DNA from: JBBQZO01 sp038207625
GTDB lineage: Bacteria > Pseudomonadota > Gammaproteobacteria > Burkholderiales > Burkholderiaceae_D
Direction of reading: 5' to 3'
DNA length: 64,000 nt
NCBI GenBank assembly: GCA_038207625.1
Contig: JBBQZO010000017.1
Coordinates: 50,138-114,137 of the forward strand
This document shows, one piece after another, positions 43,932 through 52,948 of the stretch (position 1 is its first letter; each line of letters starts with the position of its first letter). The translations under genes were made by a program, and so were the position numbers. The notes under the pieces were generated by a model. It was not told the DNA's origin and did no database searches. It saw only the letters and a list, made by a program, of their open reading frames with translations.

Positions 43932-43999
43932 CACTTGATCGGCCAGCCAGGTCAAGCGGGCAATGCACTTGATCGGCCAGCCCGGTCAAGCGGGCAATG
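43932..43999. repeat. 34-bp tandem duplication before the CHASE kinase
   Basis: Two adjacent 34-base copies (43932-43965 and 43966-43999) differ at one base (CCAGG against CCCGG). Each contains CTTGA and TCAAG arms that could pair. They lie immediately 5-prime of the ribosome site of the kinase gene at 43920, so they are inside its leader or promoter. Confidence 0.85.
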
Positions 44000-44111
44000 C
44001 ACTGGCGCCGACAATAGCATGGCGCCGTGCCGCCTGGTCAAGCGTCAACGACATGTCAGCGCCGCTGTCGGTGATGCGCCGCAGCAGCGCTGGCTGGCAC
44101 CCACCCAGGCC

Positions 44112-45956
44112 TTAGCGGCGCGCGCGGATTTTCTCGATCTCGTCCATGATGCGGTTCATGCGCGCGAACACCGCCTGGTAGGGCGCCGGCGAGGCGAGAT
44201 CCACCCCGGCCGCTTTGACCAGCTCATACGGGTAGGTCGAGACGCCGGCGCGCAGGATGTTCAGGTAGCGCTCGCGCTCGGGCGCGCCGCCGGCCAGCAG
44301 CTGCTGCGCGAACAACGAGCCGGCGGCGATCGAGGTGGCGTACTGGAACACGTAGAAGCGCTGATAAAAGTGCTGGATGTAGGCCCATTCGATCGCATAC
44401 AGCGGGTCGATCTTGAGCACCCCTTGCGCATCGCCGTGGTAGCGCCGCAAGGTTTCGCAGTACAGCGCACTGAGCGCCTCGCCCGTCAGCGACTCGCCTT
44501 TGTCCACGCGCGCATGCACGGCCCGCTCGAAGTCGGCGAACATGGCCTGGCGGAAGAACGTCAGGCGCAAACTCTCCAGCGCCGAGCCCAGGTACAGCAG
44601 GCGCTCGTCGTCCGTCTTGGCCTGGGCCAGCGCGTGCTCGAGCAGCAGCACTTCGTTGGTGGTGGAGGCGATTTCAGCGACGAAGCTCGAATAATCGGCG
44701 CTGATGAAGGGCTGCGTCTTGTTGGCCAGGTGGGAATGCAGCGCGTGGCCCCACTCGTGCGCCAGCGTCGAGACCGACTCGTAGTCGTCGTTATAGTTGA
44801 GCATCAGGTAGGGATGCACGTCGTAGGCGGTGCCGTTCATATAGGCGCCGGCCCGTTTGCGCGCGCGCGGGTAGGCGTCCATCCAGTGCTGCGCCAGCCC
44901 CTGCCGCATCGCGCCCACGTAGTCCGGCCCCAGCGGCGCGACCGCCGCCAGCATCATCGACACGCCCTGCTCAAGCGGGTAGCTGTGCGCGCTGTTGACC
45001 AAGGGCGGGTAGATGTCGATGTACTGCATGTCGGACACGCCCAGTATCTTGGCGCGCAGCTTGAAGTAGCGGTGCAGCGTGGGCAGGTTGGCGTTGGTCT
45101 GCGCGATCAGCATGTCGTACACGGCCGGCGGCAGGCGGTTGCTGTCGAGCGCGGCGGACAAGCTGTCCGGATAGTTGCGCAGCTTGGCGTAGGCGCTGTC
45201 CTTTTTCAGCATTTCATAAAACGTCACGCCATAGGTGTGCTCGAACTGCTTCCAGGCGCCCCAAAAGGCGTCGAACACGAGCTTGCGGTCGGCCCGGTTG
45301 TCCAGCGCGCGGTATTTGGTGTACGCGGCCGGGTCGATGCGCACCCGGCTGCCGTCCGACAGCGTCACGCTCGGCCATGGCATGTCGGCGTTGGCCAGCG
45401 TCGCGTAGACCGCCTGCGCGGCGCCGGTGGCGCTGCCCAGCGCGGCGACCAGCTGCTCGCCCTGCGCGTTCAAGGTGTGCGGCGCGGCGCGCAAAATCTC
45501 GTCGAGCTGGTGGCGGTAAATCGCCAGCCCCTTGTCGCGCGCCAGCAGCGCGCCGACTTTGACCGAACCGAGGCCCAGCAGCTCGGGCGCCAGGAAGGCG
45601 CTGGCCTGGTCGACCCGGCTGCCGATCAGGTCGGCGCGCTGCTTCAGGTCCAGGCTGCTGGCCAGACCAGTGTCCTCGTCGTTGAGCTGGCTGGCGTAGT
45701 TGGACAGGCGCGCGTAGCGTTTGAGCAGGTCGGCGTTCAGGTCCAGGCAGGCGCGCAGGCGCGCGGCCGACTGGCCAAGCTGGCCTTTGCAGCGGCCGAA
45801 CTCGCCCAGCTGTCCGTCCAGGCGCTGTGCGTCGGCGTCCCAGCCCGCTCGGTTCGGATACAGGTCGGCCAGGTTCCAGCGTTCGGCGCTGGTGTCGGCC
45901 GCGCCGGCATGTGCGCAGATCAGCGCAGCGAGCGCGATCAGGATCAGTTTTTTCAT
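44112..45956 (-). CDS. pepF: M3 family oligoendopeptidase F-type
   Basis: A 614-residue zinc oligopeptidase of the M3B group. The metal motif is AHEWGHALHSHL at about residue 400, and the third ligand Glu lies in SSFVAEIASTTNEVLL, as in oligoendopeptidase F. Family members cut peptides of up to about 20 residues. Unlike cytoplasmic PepF, this one has a signal peptide (LILIALAALICAHAGAA), so it should act in the periplasm, like the other M3 proteins of this group. GGAGCT precedes the ATG at 45956. Confidence 0.86.
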   Translation of the reverse strand: MKKLILIALAALICAHAGAADTSAERWNLADLYPNRAGWDADAQRLDGQLGEFGRCKGQLGQSAARLRACLDLNADLLKRYARLSNYASQLNDEDTGLASSLDLKQRADLIGSRVDQASAFLAPELLGLGSVKVGALLARDKGLAIYRHQLDEILRAAPHTLNAQGEQLVAALGSATGAAQAVYATLANADMPWPSVTLSDGSRVRIDPAAYTKYRALDNRADRKLVFDAFWGAWKQFEHTYGVTFYEMLKKDSAYAKLRNYPDSLSAALDSNRLPPAVYDMLIAQTNANLPTLHRYFKLRAKILGVSDMQYIDIYPPLVNSAHSYPLEQGVSMMLAAVAPLGPDYVGAMRQGLAQHWMDAYPRARKRAGAYMNGTAYDVHPYLMLNYNDDYESVSTLAHEWGHALHSHLANKTQPFISADYSSFVAEIASTTNEVLLLEHALAQAKTDDERLLYLGSALESLRLTFFRQAMFADFERAVHARVDKGESLTGEALSALYCETLRRYHGDAQGVLKIDPLYAIEWAYIQHFYQRFYVFQYATSIAAGSLFAQQLLAGGAPERERYLNILRAGVSTYPYELVKAAGVDLASPAPYQAVFARMNRIMDEIEKIRARR

Positions 45957-46192
45957 CGGGAGCTCCGGGTCGGGATGATGGGCGCAGCGCGCCAGCATCG
46001 CATTGTAGATTCAATACAGTCGTCAAGGTAGCCAGAAAAAGCAGGCGCTTATGCCGATTTCTGCACAAGCGGCGCAGCGTGCCAGACCCCGACGGCGCCA
46101 TGTTTCAGATTTTTTACAAACATGACTGAGCACGAACGAACATTGCCGATTAGAATACCTGCTCCATTTTCAACATGAATGTCAGGGTAAAT

Positions 46193-48586
46193 ATGATACG
46201 TTTGCCGATCAGCGTAGCAGCACTGTGCTTGACGGTGTCCGCTTTCGCCGCGGATCCTTTCGACGACAAATTCCGTCAGCTCGACGAATTGCTGCCGACC
46301 CCGAACACCATCCGCGCCGCCTCCGGCGCGCCCGGTCACGCTTACTGGCAGCAGCGCGCCGACTATGCGATCCGCGCCACGCTGGACGAGAAGAAACGCG
46401 CCATCAGCGCCGCCGAGACAGTCACCTATCACAACAACTCGCCCGACACGCTGAACTATCTGTGGGTCCAGCTGGACCAGAACATCTACAAGCCGGACTC
46501 GGATGCGCGCCGCAGCGCCACCGTGCCCTCGCGCGACGCCTGGATGAAGGCGCGCGGCGAAGAGGAAGGCATGAAGTTCGACGGCATGCGCACCATTCTT
46601 GAGAGCCGCACCTTTGAGGGCGGCTACGACATCAAGGCCGTCAAGGACGCCAACGGCGCGCCGCTCAAGTACGTGATCAACAAGACCATGATGCGCATCG
46701 ACCTGCCGCAGCCGTTGAAACCGGGCGCCCACATCGCCTTCAACGTCGAATGGCAGTACAACATCAACGAACAGAAGGTGCTGGGCGGGCGCTCCGGCTA
46801 CGAAAAGTTCGACGACGACAAAAACGACCTGTTCGAGATCGCCCAGTGGTTCCCGCGCATGGCCGCCTACTACGACGTGGCCGGCTGGCAGCACAAGCAG
46901 TTTCTCGGTTCGGGCGAGTTCACGCTTGAATTTGGCGACTACGACATTCAGATGACGGTCCCGGCCGACCATATCGTCGCCTCCACGGGCGAGCTGCAAA
47001 ACCCCGATGCGGTGCTGACGGCGGCGCAGCGTGATCGCCTCAAACAGGCGCGCACCGCCAGCGCACCGGTGATCATCGTCACCCAGAAGGAAGCCGAGGC
47101 GGCCGAAAAAGTGCACAGCACCGCCACCAAAACCTGGCACTTCAAGGCCAAGAACGTGCGCGATTTCGCCTGGGCCTCGTCGCGCAAATTCATCTGGGAC
47201 GCGCAGGGTTACAAGAAGGGCGCCACCGACATGATGGCGATGTCGTTCTATCCCAAGGAAGGCAATCCGCTGTGGGAGAAATATTCGACCCAGGCCATCA
47301 TCCACACCGTCGAGCAGTACAACAAGTACAGCCTGGACTATCCGTACCCGACCGCGCTGTCGGTCAACGGTCCGGTGGGCGGCATGGAATACCCGATGAT
47401 CTCGTTTAACGGTCCGCGTCCGAACAAGGACAAGAAGACTGGCGAACTGACGTACTCGAAGCGCACCAAGTACGGTCTGATCGGCGTGATCATCCACGAG
47501 GTGGGCCACAACTACTTCCCGATGATCGTCAACTCCGACGAGCGCCAGTGGACCTGGATGGATGAGGGGCTGAACACGTTCGTGCAATACCTCGCCGAGC
47601 AGGCCTGGGAGGAAAACTATCCGCGCTCGCGCGGCGAGCCGCGCACCATCGTCGACTACATGAAGAGCCGCAACCAGGTGCCGATCATGACCAACTCGGA
47701 GTCGCTGCTGCAGTTCGGCAACAACGCTTACGCCAAGCCGGCCGCCGCGCTCAACATCCTGCGCGAGACCATCCTGGGACGCGAGCTGTTCGACTTCGCC
47801 TTCCGCGAATACGCGCAGCGCTGGAAGTTCAAGCGCCCCACCCCGGCCGACTTCTTCCGCACCATGGAAGACGCCTCCGGCACCGATCTGGACTGGTTCT
47901 GGCGCGGCTGGTTCTACAGCACCGACGCGGTCGACATCAGCATCGACGGCATCAGCGAATATGGCGTGTCGACCAAGAATCCGGAGACCGAGCAAGCCTG
48001 GAAAAAAGCCCAGCGCGACGCCGAGCCGGCCTCGATCGCCGACCTGCGCAACAAGGGCACGCTGGCGCGCCGCGTCGATGCGCATCCGGAGCTGAAGGAC
48101 TTCTACAACGAGCATGATGACTTCACTGTCACCAACAAGGAGCGCAACAAGTTCAACGACTCGGTCGAGAAGCTCGACGATTGGGAAAAGGCCTTGCTGG
48201 CACAGGGCAAGCACCTGTACCTGGTCGACTTCTCCAACCTGGGCGGGCTGGTCATGCCCTTGATCCTGGAGATTGAACTCAAGAGCGGCAAGAAGTACAT
48301 CGAGCGCGTGCCGGCCGAAGTGTGGCGCTACTCGCCCAAGAAGATCACCAAGCTGATCGTCACCGACGAGCCGATGGTGGGCCTGACCCAGGATCCAAAC
48401 TGGGAAACCGCCGACATCGACACCAGCAACAACGCGTGGCCGCGCAAGATCACGCCGTCGCGTCTTGAACTGTTCAAGAGCGATCCGACCAAGGGCGACT
48501 TGATGAAGGAGTTCAAGACGCCGCTGAAGGTCAAGGGCGCCAAGTCCGAAAAAGGTGAAAAAAGCGCGGAGAAAGAGGACGAATGA
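46193..48586 (+). CDS. M1 family zinc metallopeptidase, exported
   Basis: A 797-residue peptidase with a signal peptide (ISVAALCLTVSAFAA). The gluzincin motif is IIHEVGHNYFP and the third ligand Glu is in MDEGLN, 18 residues later; the GGMEYPM motif stands for the GxMEN exopeptidase signature of M1 enzymes. N-terminal beta sandwich about 60-330, catalytic part about 350-600. The C-terminus is Lys/Glu-rich. The start at 46193 has an AGGG site; the upstream ATG at 46175 has none. Its stop overlaps the start of the DUF6702 gene by four bases, so the two are coupled. Confidence 0.86.
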   Translation: MIRLPISVAALCLTVSAFAADPFDDKFRQLDELLPTPNTIRAASGAPGHAYWQQRADYAIRATLDEKKRAISAAETVTYHNNSPDTLNYLWVQLDQNIYKPDSDARRSATVPSRDAWMKARGEEEGMKFDGMRTILESRTFEGGYDIKAVKDANGAPLKYVINKTMMRIDLPQPLKPGAHIAFNVEWQYNINEQKVLGGRSGYEKFDDDKNDLFEIAQWFPRMAAYYDVAGWQHKQFLGSGEFTLEFGDYDIQMTVPADHIVASTGELQNPDAVLTAAQRDRLKQARTASAPVIIVTQKEAEAAEKVHSTATKTWHFKAKNVRDFAWASSRKFIWDAQGYKKGATDMMAMSFYPKEGNPLWEKYSTQAIIHTVEQYNKYSLDYPYPTALSVNGPVGGMEYPMISFNGPRPNKDKKTGELTYSKRTKYGLIGVIIHEVGHNYFPMIVNSDERQWTWMDEGLNTFVQYLAEQAWEENYPRSRGEPRTIVDYMKSRNQVPIMTNSESLLQFGNNAYAKPAAALNILRETILGRELFDFAFREYAQRWKFKRPTPADFFRTMEDASGTDLDWFWRGWFYSTDAVDISIDGISEYGVSTKNPETEQAWKKAQRDAEPASIADLRNKGTLARRVDAHPELKDFYNEHDDFTVTNKERNKFNDSVEKLDDWEKALLAQGKHLYLVDFSNLGGLVMPLILEIELKSGKKYIERVPAEVWRYSPKKITKLIVTDEPMVGLTQDPNWETADIDTSNNAWPRKITPSRLELFKSDPTKGDLMKEFKTPLKVKGAKSEKGEKSAEKEDE

Positions 48587-49077
48587 TGCTTCTCGCATGG
48601 CGGCCTTGGCTTGCTGGTGTGCTGCTGTGCCTGGGCACGGCGGCGCACGGCCACAGCTTTCATGCGGGGATCACCGACATCGCCTTCAATGCGCGCACCG
48701 GCTCGATCGAGCTGGTGCACACCTATACCGCGCATGACCTTGAGACGCTGCTGACGAATCTGTATCAGCGTCCGTTCGACCTGGCTGACCAGGACGACGC
48801 GCGCCTGTTGCGCAAGTACCTGGAAAAACAGTTCTACCTGATCGGGACGAACCAGCAGCGCCTGCCTTTGACCTGGGTGGGCGTCAAGGTCGATGCCGAA
48901 AGCGTCATCATCTACCAGGAAGTGCTCAATACGCCGCTGGCCGGCGCCGCGCTGATTCATGACGCGGTGCTGTCCGATTTTCTGGCCGAGCAGACCAACA
49001 CCGTCAACATCAATCGAAGCGGCGCCGTGCAGACGCTGACCTTTGATCGCGCCCACGTCGAACAGCGCCTGCCCTGA
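48583..49077 (+). CDS. DUF6702 family exported protein
   Basis: A 164-residue exported protein. A signal peptide ends in AHG, then the start HSFHAGITDIAFNARTGSIELVHTYTAHDLE (in pieces) is typical of DUF6702, a small family of unknown function found next to M1 peptidases. No Cys and no membrane helix after the signal. The start is fused to the end of the M1 gene (ATGA), and a TonB-dependent receptor follows after 57 bases, which suggests the three act together in peptide handling at the envelope. Confidence 0.75.
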   Translation: MMLLAWRPWLAGVLLCLGTAAHGHSFHAGITDIAFNARTGSIELVHTYTAHDLETLLTNLYQRPFDLADQDDARLLRKYLEKQFYLIGTNQQRLPLTWVGVKVDAESVIIYQEVLNTPLAGAALIHDAVLSDFLAEQTNTVNINRSGAVQTLTFDRAHVEQRLP

Positions 49078-49134
49078 CATAATGGCACGCGCGCCACACC
49101 GGCCAGCGCCATCCTTTTTCCTGCCCCACCTGAA

Positions 49135-51180
49135 ATGAACATGAAGCATGCACGCCGTCTGCTGATCGCAGCATTGCTGGTCCACGCCGCCGCCAACGCG
49201 GACGACGACGTGCTTGCGCGCGTGCTGGTGAACGGCGCGCGCGCCAGCGGCCTGGGCGTCAGCGACGCGGCCAACGCCGGCAGCGTCGGCCAGCAGCAAC
49301 TGGCCGAGCGCACCGTGTACCGTCCCGGCGAACTGCTCGAAGCGGTGCCCGGCGTGATCGTCAGCCAGCACAGCGGCGAAGGCAAGGCCAACCAGTTTTA
49401 TCTGCGCGGTTTCAACCTGGACCACGGCACCGACCTGCGCACCACGCTTGACGACATGCCGGTCAACCAGCGCAGCCACGCGCATGGCCAGGGCTGGACC
49501 GACCTCAATTTTCTGATTCCCGAACTGGCCGCCCGGCTCGACTACAAGAAGGGGCCGTACTCCGCCGCGGAAGGCGACTTCGCCTCGGCCGGCAGCGCCG
49601 CCGTGGTGTACGCGAACCGGCTCGGCCAGGGCGTGGCCAGCGCCACGGCGGGGCCGAACGGCTACGCGCGCACGCTGCTGGCCGACTCGCCCGAGTTCGG
49701 GCGCGGCAGCCTGCTGTATGCGCTGGAACTGTTGCACAACGACGGCCCTTTCGTCCATCCGGACGACTACCGCAAAATCAACGCGGTGCTGCGCTACAGC
49801 GAAGGCTATGCCAACAACGGCTTCAGCGTCAGCGCGATGGCCTACCACGGCAGTTGGTCGGCCACCGACCAGATTCCGCAGCGCGCGCTGGCCGATGGCG
49901 CACTGGCCAGCCGCTTCGACGCGATCGACCCCAGCGACGGCGGCAGCGCGCGCCGGCTCAGCCTGTCCGGCGTATGGCGGCGCAGCGACAGCGACGAAGC
50001 GTCCAAGGTCAGCGCCTACCTGATCCGCAATCAGCTGGACCTGTATTCCAACTTCACCTACTTCCTCGACGACCCCGTCAATGGCGACCAGTTCAGCCAG
50101 CCCGACCGGCGCGTCACGGGCGGTGCCAACGCCAGCCACAGTTGGCACAGCCATGTGGGCGGGCGCAACACCGATGTCACGGTGGGCGCGCAGCTGCAGC
50201 TCGATAACATCTTCAACAGTCTGAACCAGACCCGCGCGCGCACGCTGCTGGCCACTACCCGCAGCGACCACATCGTCGAGGACAGCGTGGGTCTGTATAT
50301 CGACACCAGCACGCGCTGGAGCAGCGCGCTACGCAGCAACGCCGGCCTGCGTTTTGACCACTACCGCTTCGACGTGCGCAGCGACCGGATCGAGAACAGC
50401 GGGCAGAGCAGCGCCCAGCTAGCCAGCCCGTCGCTAAGCCTGATCTTCGGGCCGTGGGCGGCGACCGAGTTATATGTCAATGGCGGCACCGGCTTTCACA
50501 GCAACGACGCGCGCGGCACCAGCATCAGCGTCGATCCGCGCAGCGGTGCGGCGCAGGACAAGGTGGCCGGTCTGGTGCGTTCGCGCGGCTTCGAACTGGG
50601 CGTGCGCAGCGAAGCGATCCCCACGTTGCGCAGCGCCCTGTCGCTGTACCGGCTCGACTTCGACTCCGAACTGACTTTCGTGGGCGACGCCGGCAGCACC
50701 GAAGCGGGCCGGCCCAGCCGGCGCGTCGGCTTCGAGTGGTCCAACGCGTGGCGGGCGGCCAAGTGGCTGACGGTCGACGCCGACGCGGCCTACGCGCACG
50801 CGCGCTCGCGCGACGCGGCGCCGTCCGGCAATTTCATTGCGGGAGCGGTCGAAGGGGTGGCACAGCTGGGGGTGACGCTGGACCGGCTCGGCCCTTGGTC
50901 GGGCGCGCTGCACCTGCGCTACTTCGGGCCGCGCCCGCTGGTCGAGGATAATAGTGTGCGCTCACATGCAAGCTTGACCTTGAACGGACAGCTCGGCTAC
51001 GCACTGAGTCCGACCCTGCGCATTGAACTGGAAGGTTTTAATCTGAGCAATCGGCGTGATTCGACGATCGATTATTACTACCTGTCGCGCCTGGCCAATG
51101 AGGCCACAGCGCTGGCCGATGTGCACTTCCATCCGCTCGAAGCGCGCTCGCTGCGCCTGACAGTGAGCAAGCACTTCTGA
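49135..51180 (+). CDS. TonB-dependent receptor
   Basis: A 681-residue outer-membrane receptor: signal peptide, plug domain (RPGELLEAVPGVIVSQHSGE, then FYLRGFNLDHGTDL), and a 22-strand barrel ending in the terminal Phe of SKHF. The length is slightly short for the family. It takes up a large ligand using TonB energy; the operon with a peptidase and a DUF6702 protein suggests a peptide-related or metal-related ligand. A second ATG at 49141 is possible. No ribosome site is strong. Confidence 0.86.
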   Translation: MNMKHARRLLIAALLVHAAANADDDVLARVLVNGARASGLGVSDAANAGSVGQQQLAERTVYRPGELLEAVPGVIVSQHSGEGKANQFYLRGFNLDHGTDLRTTLDDMPVNQRSHAHGQGWTDLNFLIPELAARLDYKKGPYSAAEGDFASAGSAAVVYANRLGQGVASATAGPNGYARTLLADSPEFGRGSLLYALELLHNDGPFVHPDDYRKINAVLRYSEGYANNGFSVSAMAYHGSWSATDQIPQRALADGALASRFDAIDPSDGGSARRLSLSGVWRRSDSDEASKVSAYLIRNQLDLYSNFTYFLDDPVNGDQFSQPDRRVTGGANASHSWHSHVGGRNTDVTVGAQLQLDNIFNSLNQTRARTLLATTRSDHIVEDSVGLYIDTSTRWSSALRSNAGLRFDHYRFDVRSDRIENSGQSSAQLASPSLSLIFGPWAATELYVNGGTGFHSNDARGTSISVDPRSGAAQDKVAGLVRSRGFELGVRSEAIPTLRSALSLYRLDFDSELTFVGDAGSTEAGRPSRRVGFEWSNAWRAAKWLTVDADAAYAHARSRDAAPSGNFIAGAVEGVAQLGVTLDRLGPWSGALHLRYFGPRPLVEDNSVRSHASLTLNGQLGYALSPTLRIELEGFNLSNRRDSTIDYYYLSRLANEATALADVHFHPLEARSLRLTVSKHF

Positions 51181-51191
51181 CGCAGGGCGCG

Positions 51192-51647
51192 TCAGTGAAC
51201 GATGAAGGTCGAGGCCGGCACCGGCGCGAACTCACGTTCGCTGCGCTCCTCGGTGTCGGTGCGGTGCTTGCCCAGGATGTATTTTTCCACCAGGTCGAAC
51301 GAGGACACGATACCGACCAGCGTACCATGGTCGGTCACCAGAATATGATGGATCTTGCGCTCGACCATCAAGCTCACCGCATCGACAATCGGACAAGCCA
51401 CTTCGACCATCACCGGTCGGTGCGTGCAAATTTCCCACGCGAACACCGCTTTCGCATTTTTCTTCGATGAGTGGAAGTGCAGCAAGTCGCGCGCGGTGAT
51501 GATGCCAAATACCACGCCCTCGTTGTCCACCACCGGCACGTAGGTAATGCTGTGCAGGTCCATCATGTTTTCGATCTGCTCGATCGGGCTGTCCATGTTG
51601 ACGACGATCGGTTTATGCGTCATCAGCGATGATATCTCTTTGTACAT
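51192..51647 (-). CDS. tandem CBS-domain protein
   Basis: A 151-residue protein of two CBS motifs (MTHKPIVVNMDSPIEQIENMM..., VFGIITARDLLHF; then VACPIVDAVSLMVERKIHHILV, LVGIVSSFDLVEKY in pieces). CBS pairs bind adenosine nucleotides and act as energy or ligand sensors. No catalytic domain is attached, so it is a stand-alone sensor. It converges with the TonB-dependent receptor gene with 11 bases between the stops. Confidence 0.85.
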   Translation of the reverse strand: MYKEISSLMTHKPIVVNMDSPIEQIENMMDLHSITYVPVVDNEGVVFGIITARDLLHFHSSKKNAKAVFAWEICTHRPVMVEVACPIVDAVSLMVERKIHHILVTDHGTLVGIVSSFDLVEKYILGKHRTDTEERSEREFAPVPASTFIVH

Positions 51648-52150
51648 GATTTAGCCTCTTGCGAGCGATTGATTGTCATGTGAGAACGAACAAGCTACTC
51701 GACCATTTAAGTTGATGGAGATCGCTAAGTCAATGTCGATTTCGGTGTCGCAAGCGACGTTTTTGGATGCATGTCGTTTTAATCCTATCGATCCGCGCAC
51801 GCGCTGCAGACCCACGCTATCGCATCCCGATATTGCTGTCGGCAGCGATATTTTCCTGACATGATTGTGCCAGCATGCGACCAACCGGTCACGCCGGTGC
51901 GCGCATACCCGCATACGCGCTGCGCTCGCCAGCCGGGCTTACTGGAACCGACGTACTTCGCTGAAGTGCAGGTTCTGCCGCACCTGGCGCGCCCGGCGTT
52001 CCCGGCGCGTGCCGGCCACGGCCACCGCGCGCTGAGTGCGGCCTTGGTGCCGGTTAGTTGCTGCCAGCCAGCGTCGGGATCGAAGCGCTGGGCGTAACCG
52101 CCGCCGAGTATCTCGAACGGCGCATGGGCGTGCTTGCGAAAATCAATCGT
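51648..52150. other. intergenic region with lower GC
   Basis: About 500 bases between two minus-strand genes, without a supported gene. Positions 51660-51860 have clearly lower GC than the flanks and may contain the CBS gene promoter. An open frame at 51673-51864 has no ribosome site or family match. No RNA gene recognised. Confidence 0.4.
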
Positions 52151-52651
52151 CTACTGACCGCTTCGTTGGGCATACCAATTGGGCGTGATGAAATCGGTTA
52201 CCAGCACGCCGCCGGCGGACTCGTAGGCGTAGCTATCGCTTTCGACCGGATCGCACACCTCGGCCGCCCAGAAGCTGCCGGAGCGATCCTGGAAGGCGCC
52301 ATTCAACCACGGGTCGACGGCCATTTCGCTCAGTTCATGGGGGTCGCACACACTGACGCTGGCACTGTCTTGCAGGATCGTCTTGACGAACACCTTGGAG
52401 ATCGGCAGGCCCTGATTGCTCAGGTCGTGATAGGCGGGCGCATTGGCCTGGTCGCTGTTGTCGAAAAACACCAACCACCACGTTTGCGGATCGGGCGCAC
52501 TGCCTTTCGCAATGAAAACGAATTCGGCGGGATCGACGTGCCAGACCGGCTGTAGATCCGCGTTCCATTGCTCACTGAAGCCAGGCAGCATTGTCTGTAT
52601 GTCGAGGTCGGCGATCGCGCTCGGCTCGTTGATGACGGCGGCTTTTGGCAT
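52151..52651 (-). CDS. hypothetical protein
   Basis: A 166-residue acidic cytoplasmic protein without a recognised family. It has no signal, no membrane helix and two Cys residues. It is rich in Trp, Asp and Ser and has natural-looking composition (DIQTMLPGFSEQWNADL, WWLVFFDNSDQANAPAYHD), with the AGGAGA ribosome site 5 bases before the ATG supporting it. It stands apart from neighbours by several hundred bases, so context does not help. Confidence 0.65.
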   Translation of the reverse strand: MPKAAVINEPSAIADLDIQTMLPGFSEQWNADLQPVWHVDPAEFVFIAKGSAPDPQTWWLVFFDNSDQANAPAYHDLSNQGLPISKVFVKTILQDSASVSVCDPHELSEMAVDPWLNGAFQDRSGSFWAAEVCDPVESDSYAYESAGGVLVTDFITPNWYAQRSGQ

Positions 52652-52948
52652 GGCGTTCTCCTAGCCCGCTCTGGGAACGAGCAACGTTGTCGACAACCGT
52701 TTCCTATCCCGGCAACGATTGCCCGCTGCACTGATGCACTGATGCACTTCGCAGCGGGACCACCAGTTATATCAGCGGCCGTCGCGTGTCCGATTCAAGA
52801 TTGACGCCAAACTGGTGTAGGTCAACGAAGTATTCGTTGCATTGAACCGCCGCACACCGGCTGGCGTGCGCATGCACGCAGCTTGAAGCGCTCTCAGCGG
52901 ACAAGCATGCCACGCCGGCACCGCCATTGCCGCCCTCAACCGGCACGC

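Noticed and set aside
46049..48598. An 849-codon open frame on the minus strand opposite the M1 peptidase
   Set aside because: The opposite strand encodes a peptidase with intact HExxH and a coupled downstream gene; the antisense composition is shadow-like.
51673..51864. A 63-codon plus-strand frame upstream of the CBS gene
   Set aside because: Composition is plausible (MEIAKSMSISVSQATFLDA) but there is no ribosome site, no family match and it lies in the likely promoter of a minus-strand gene.
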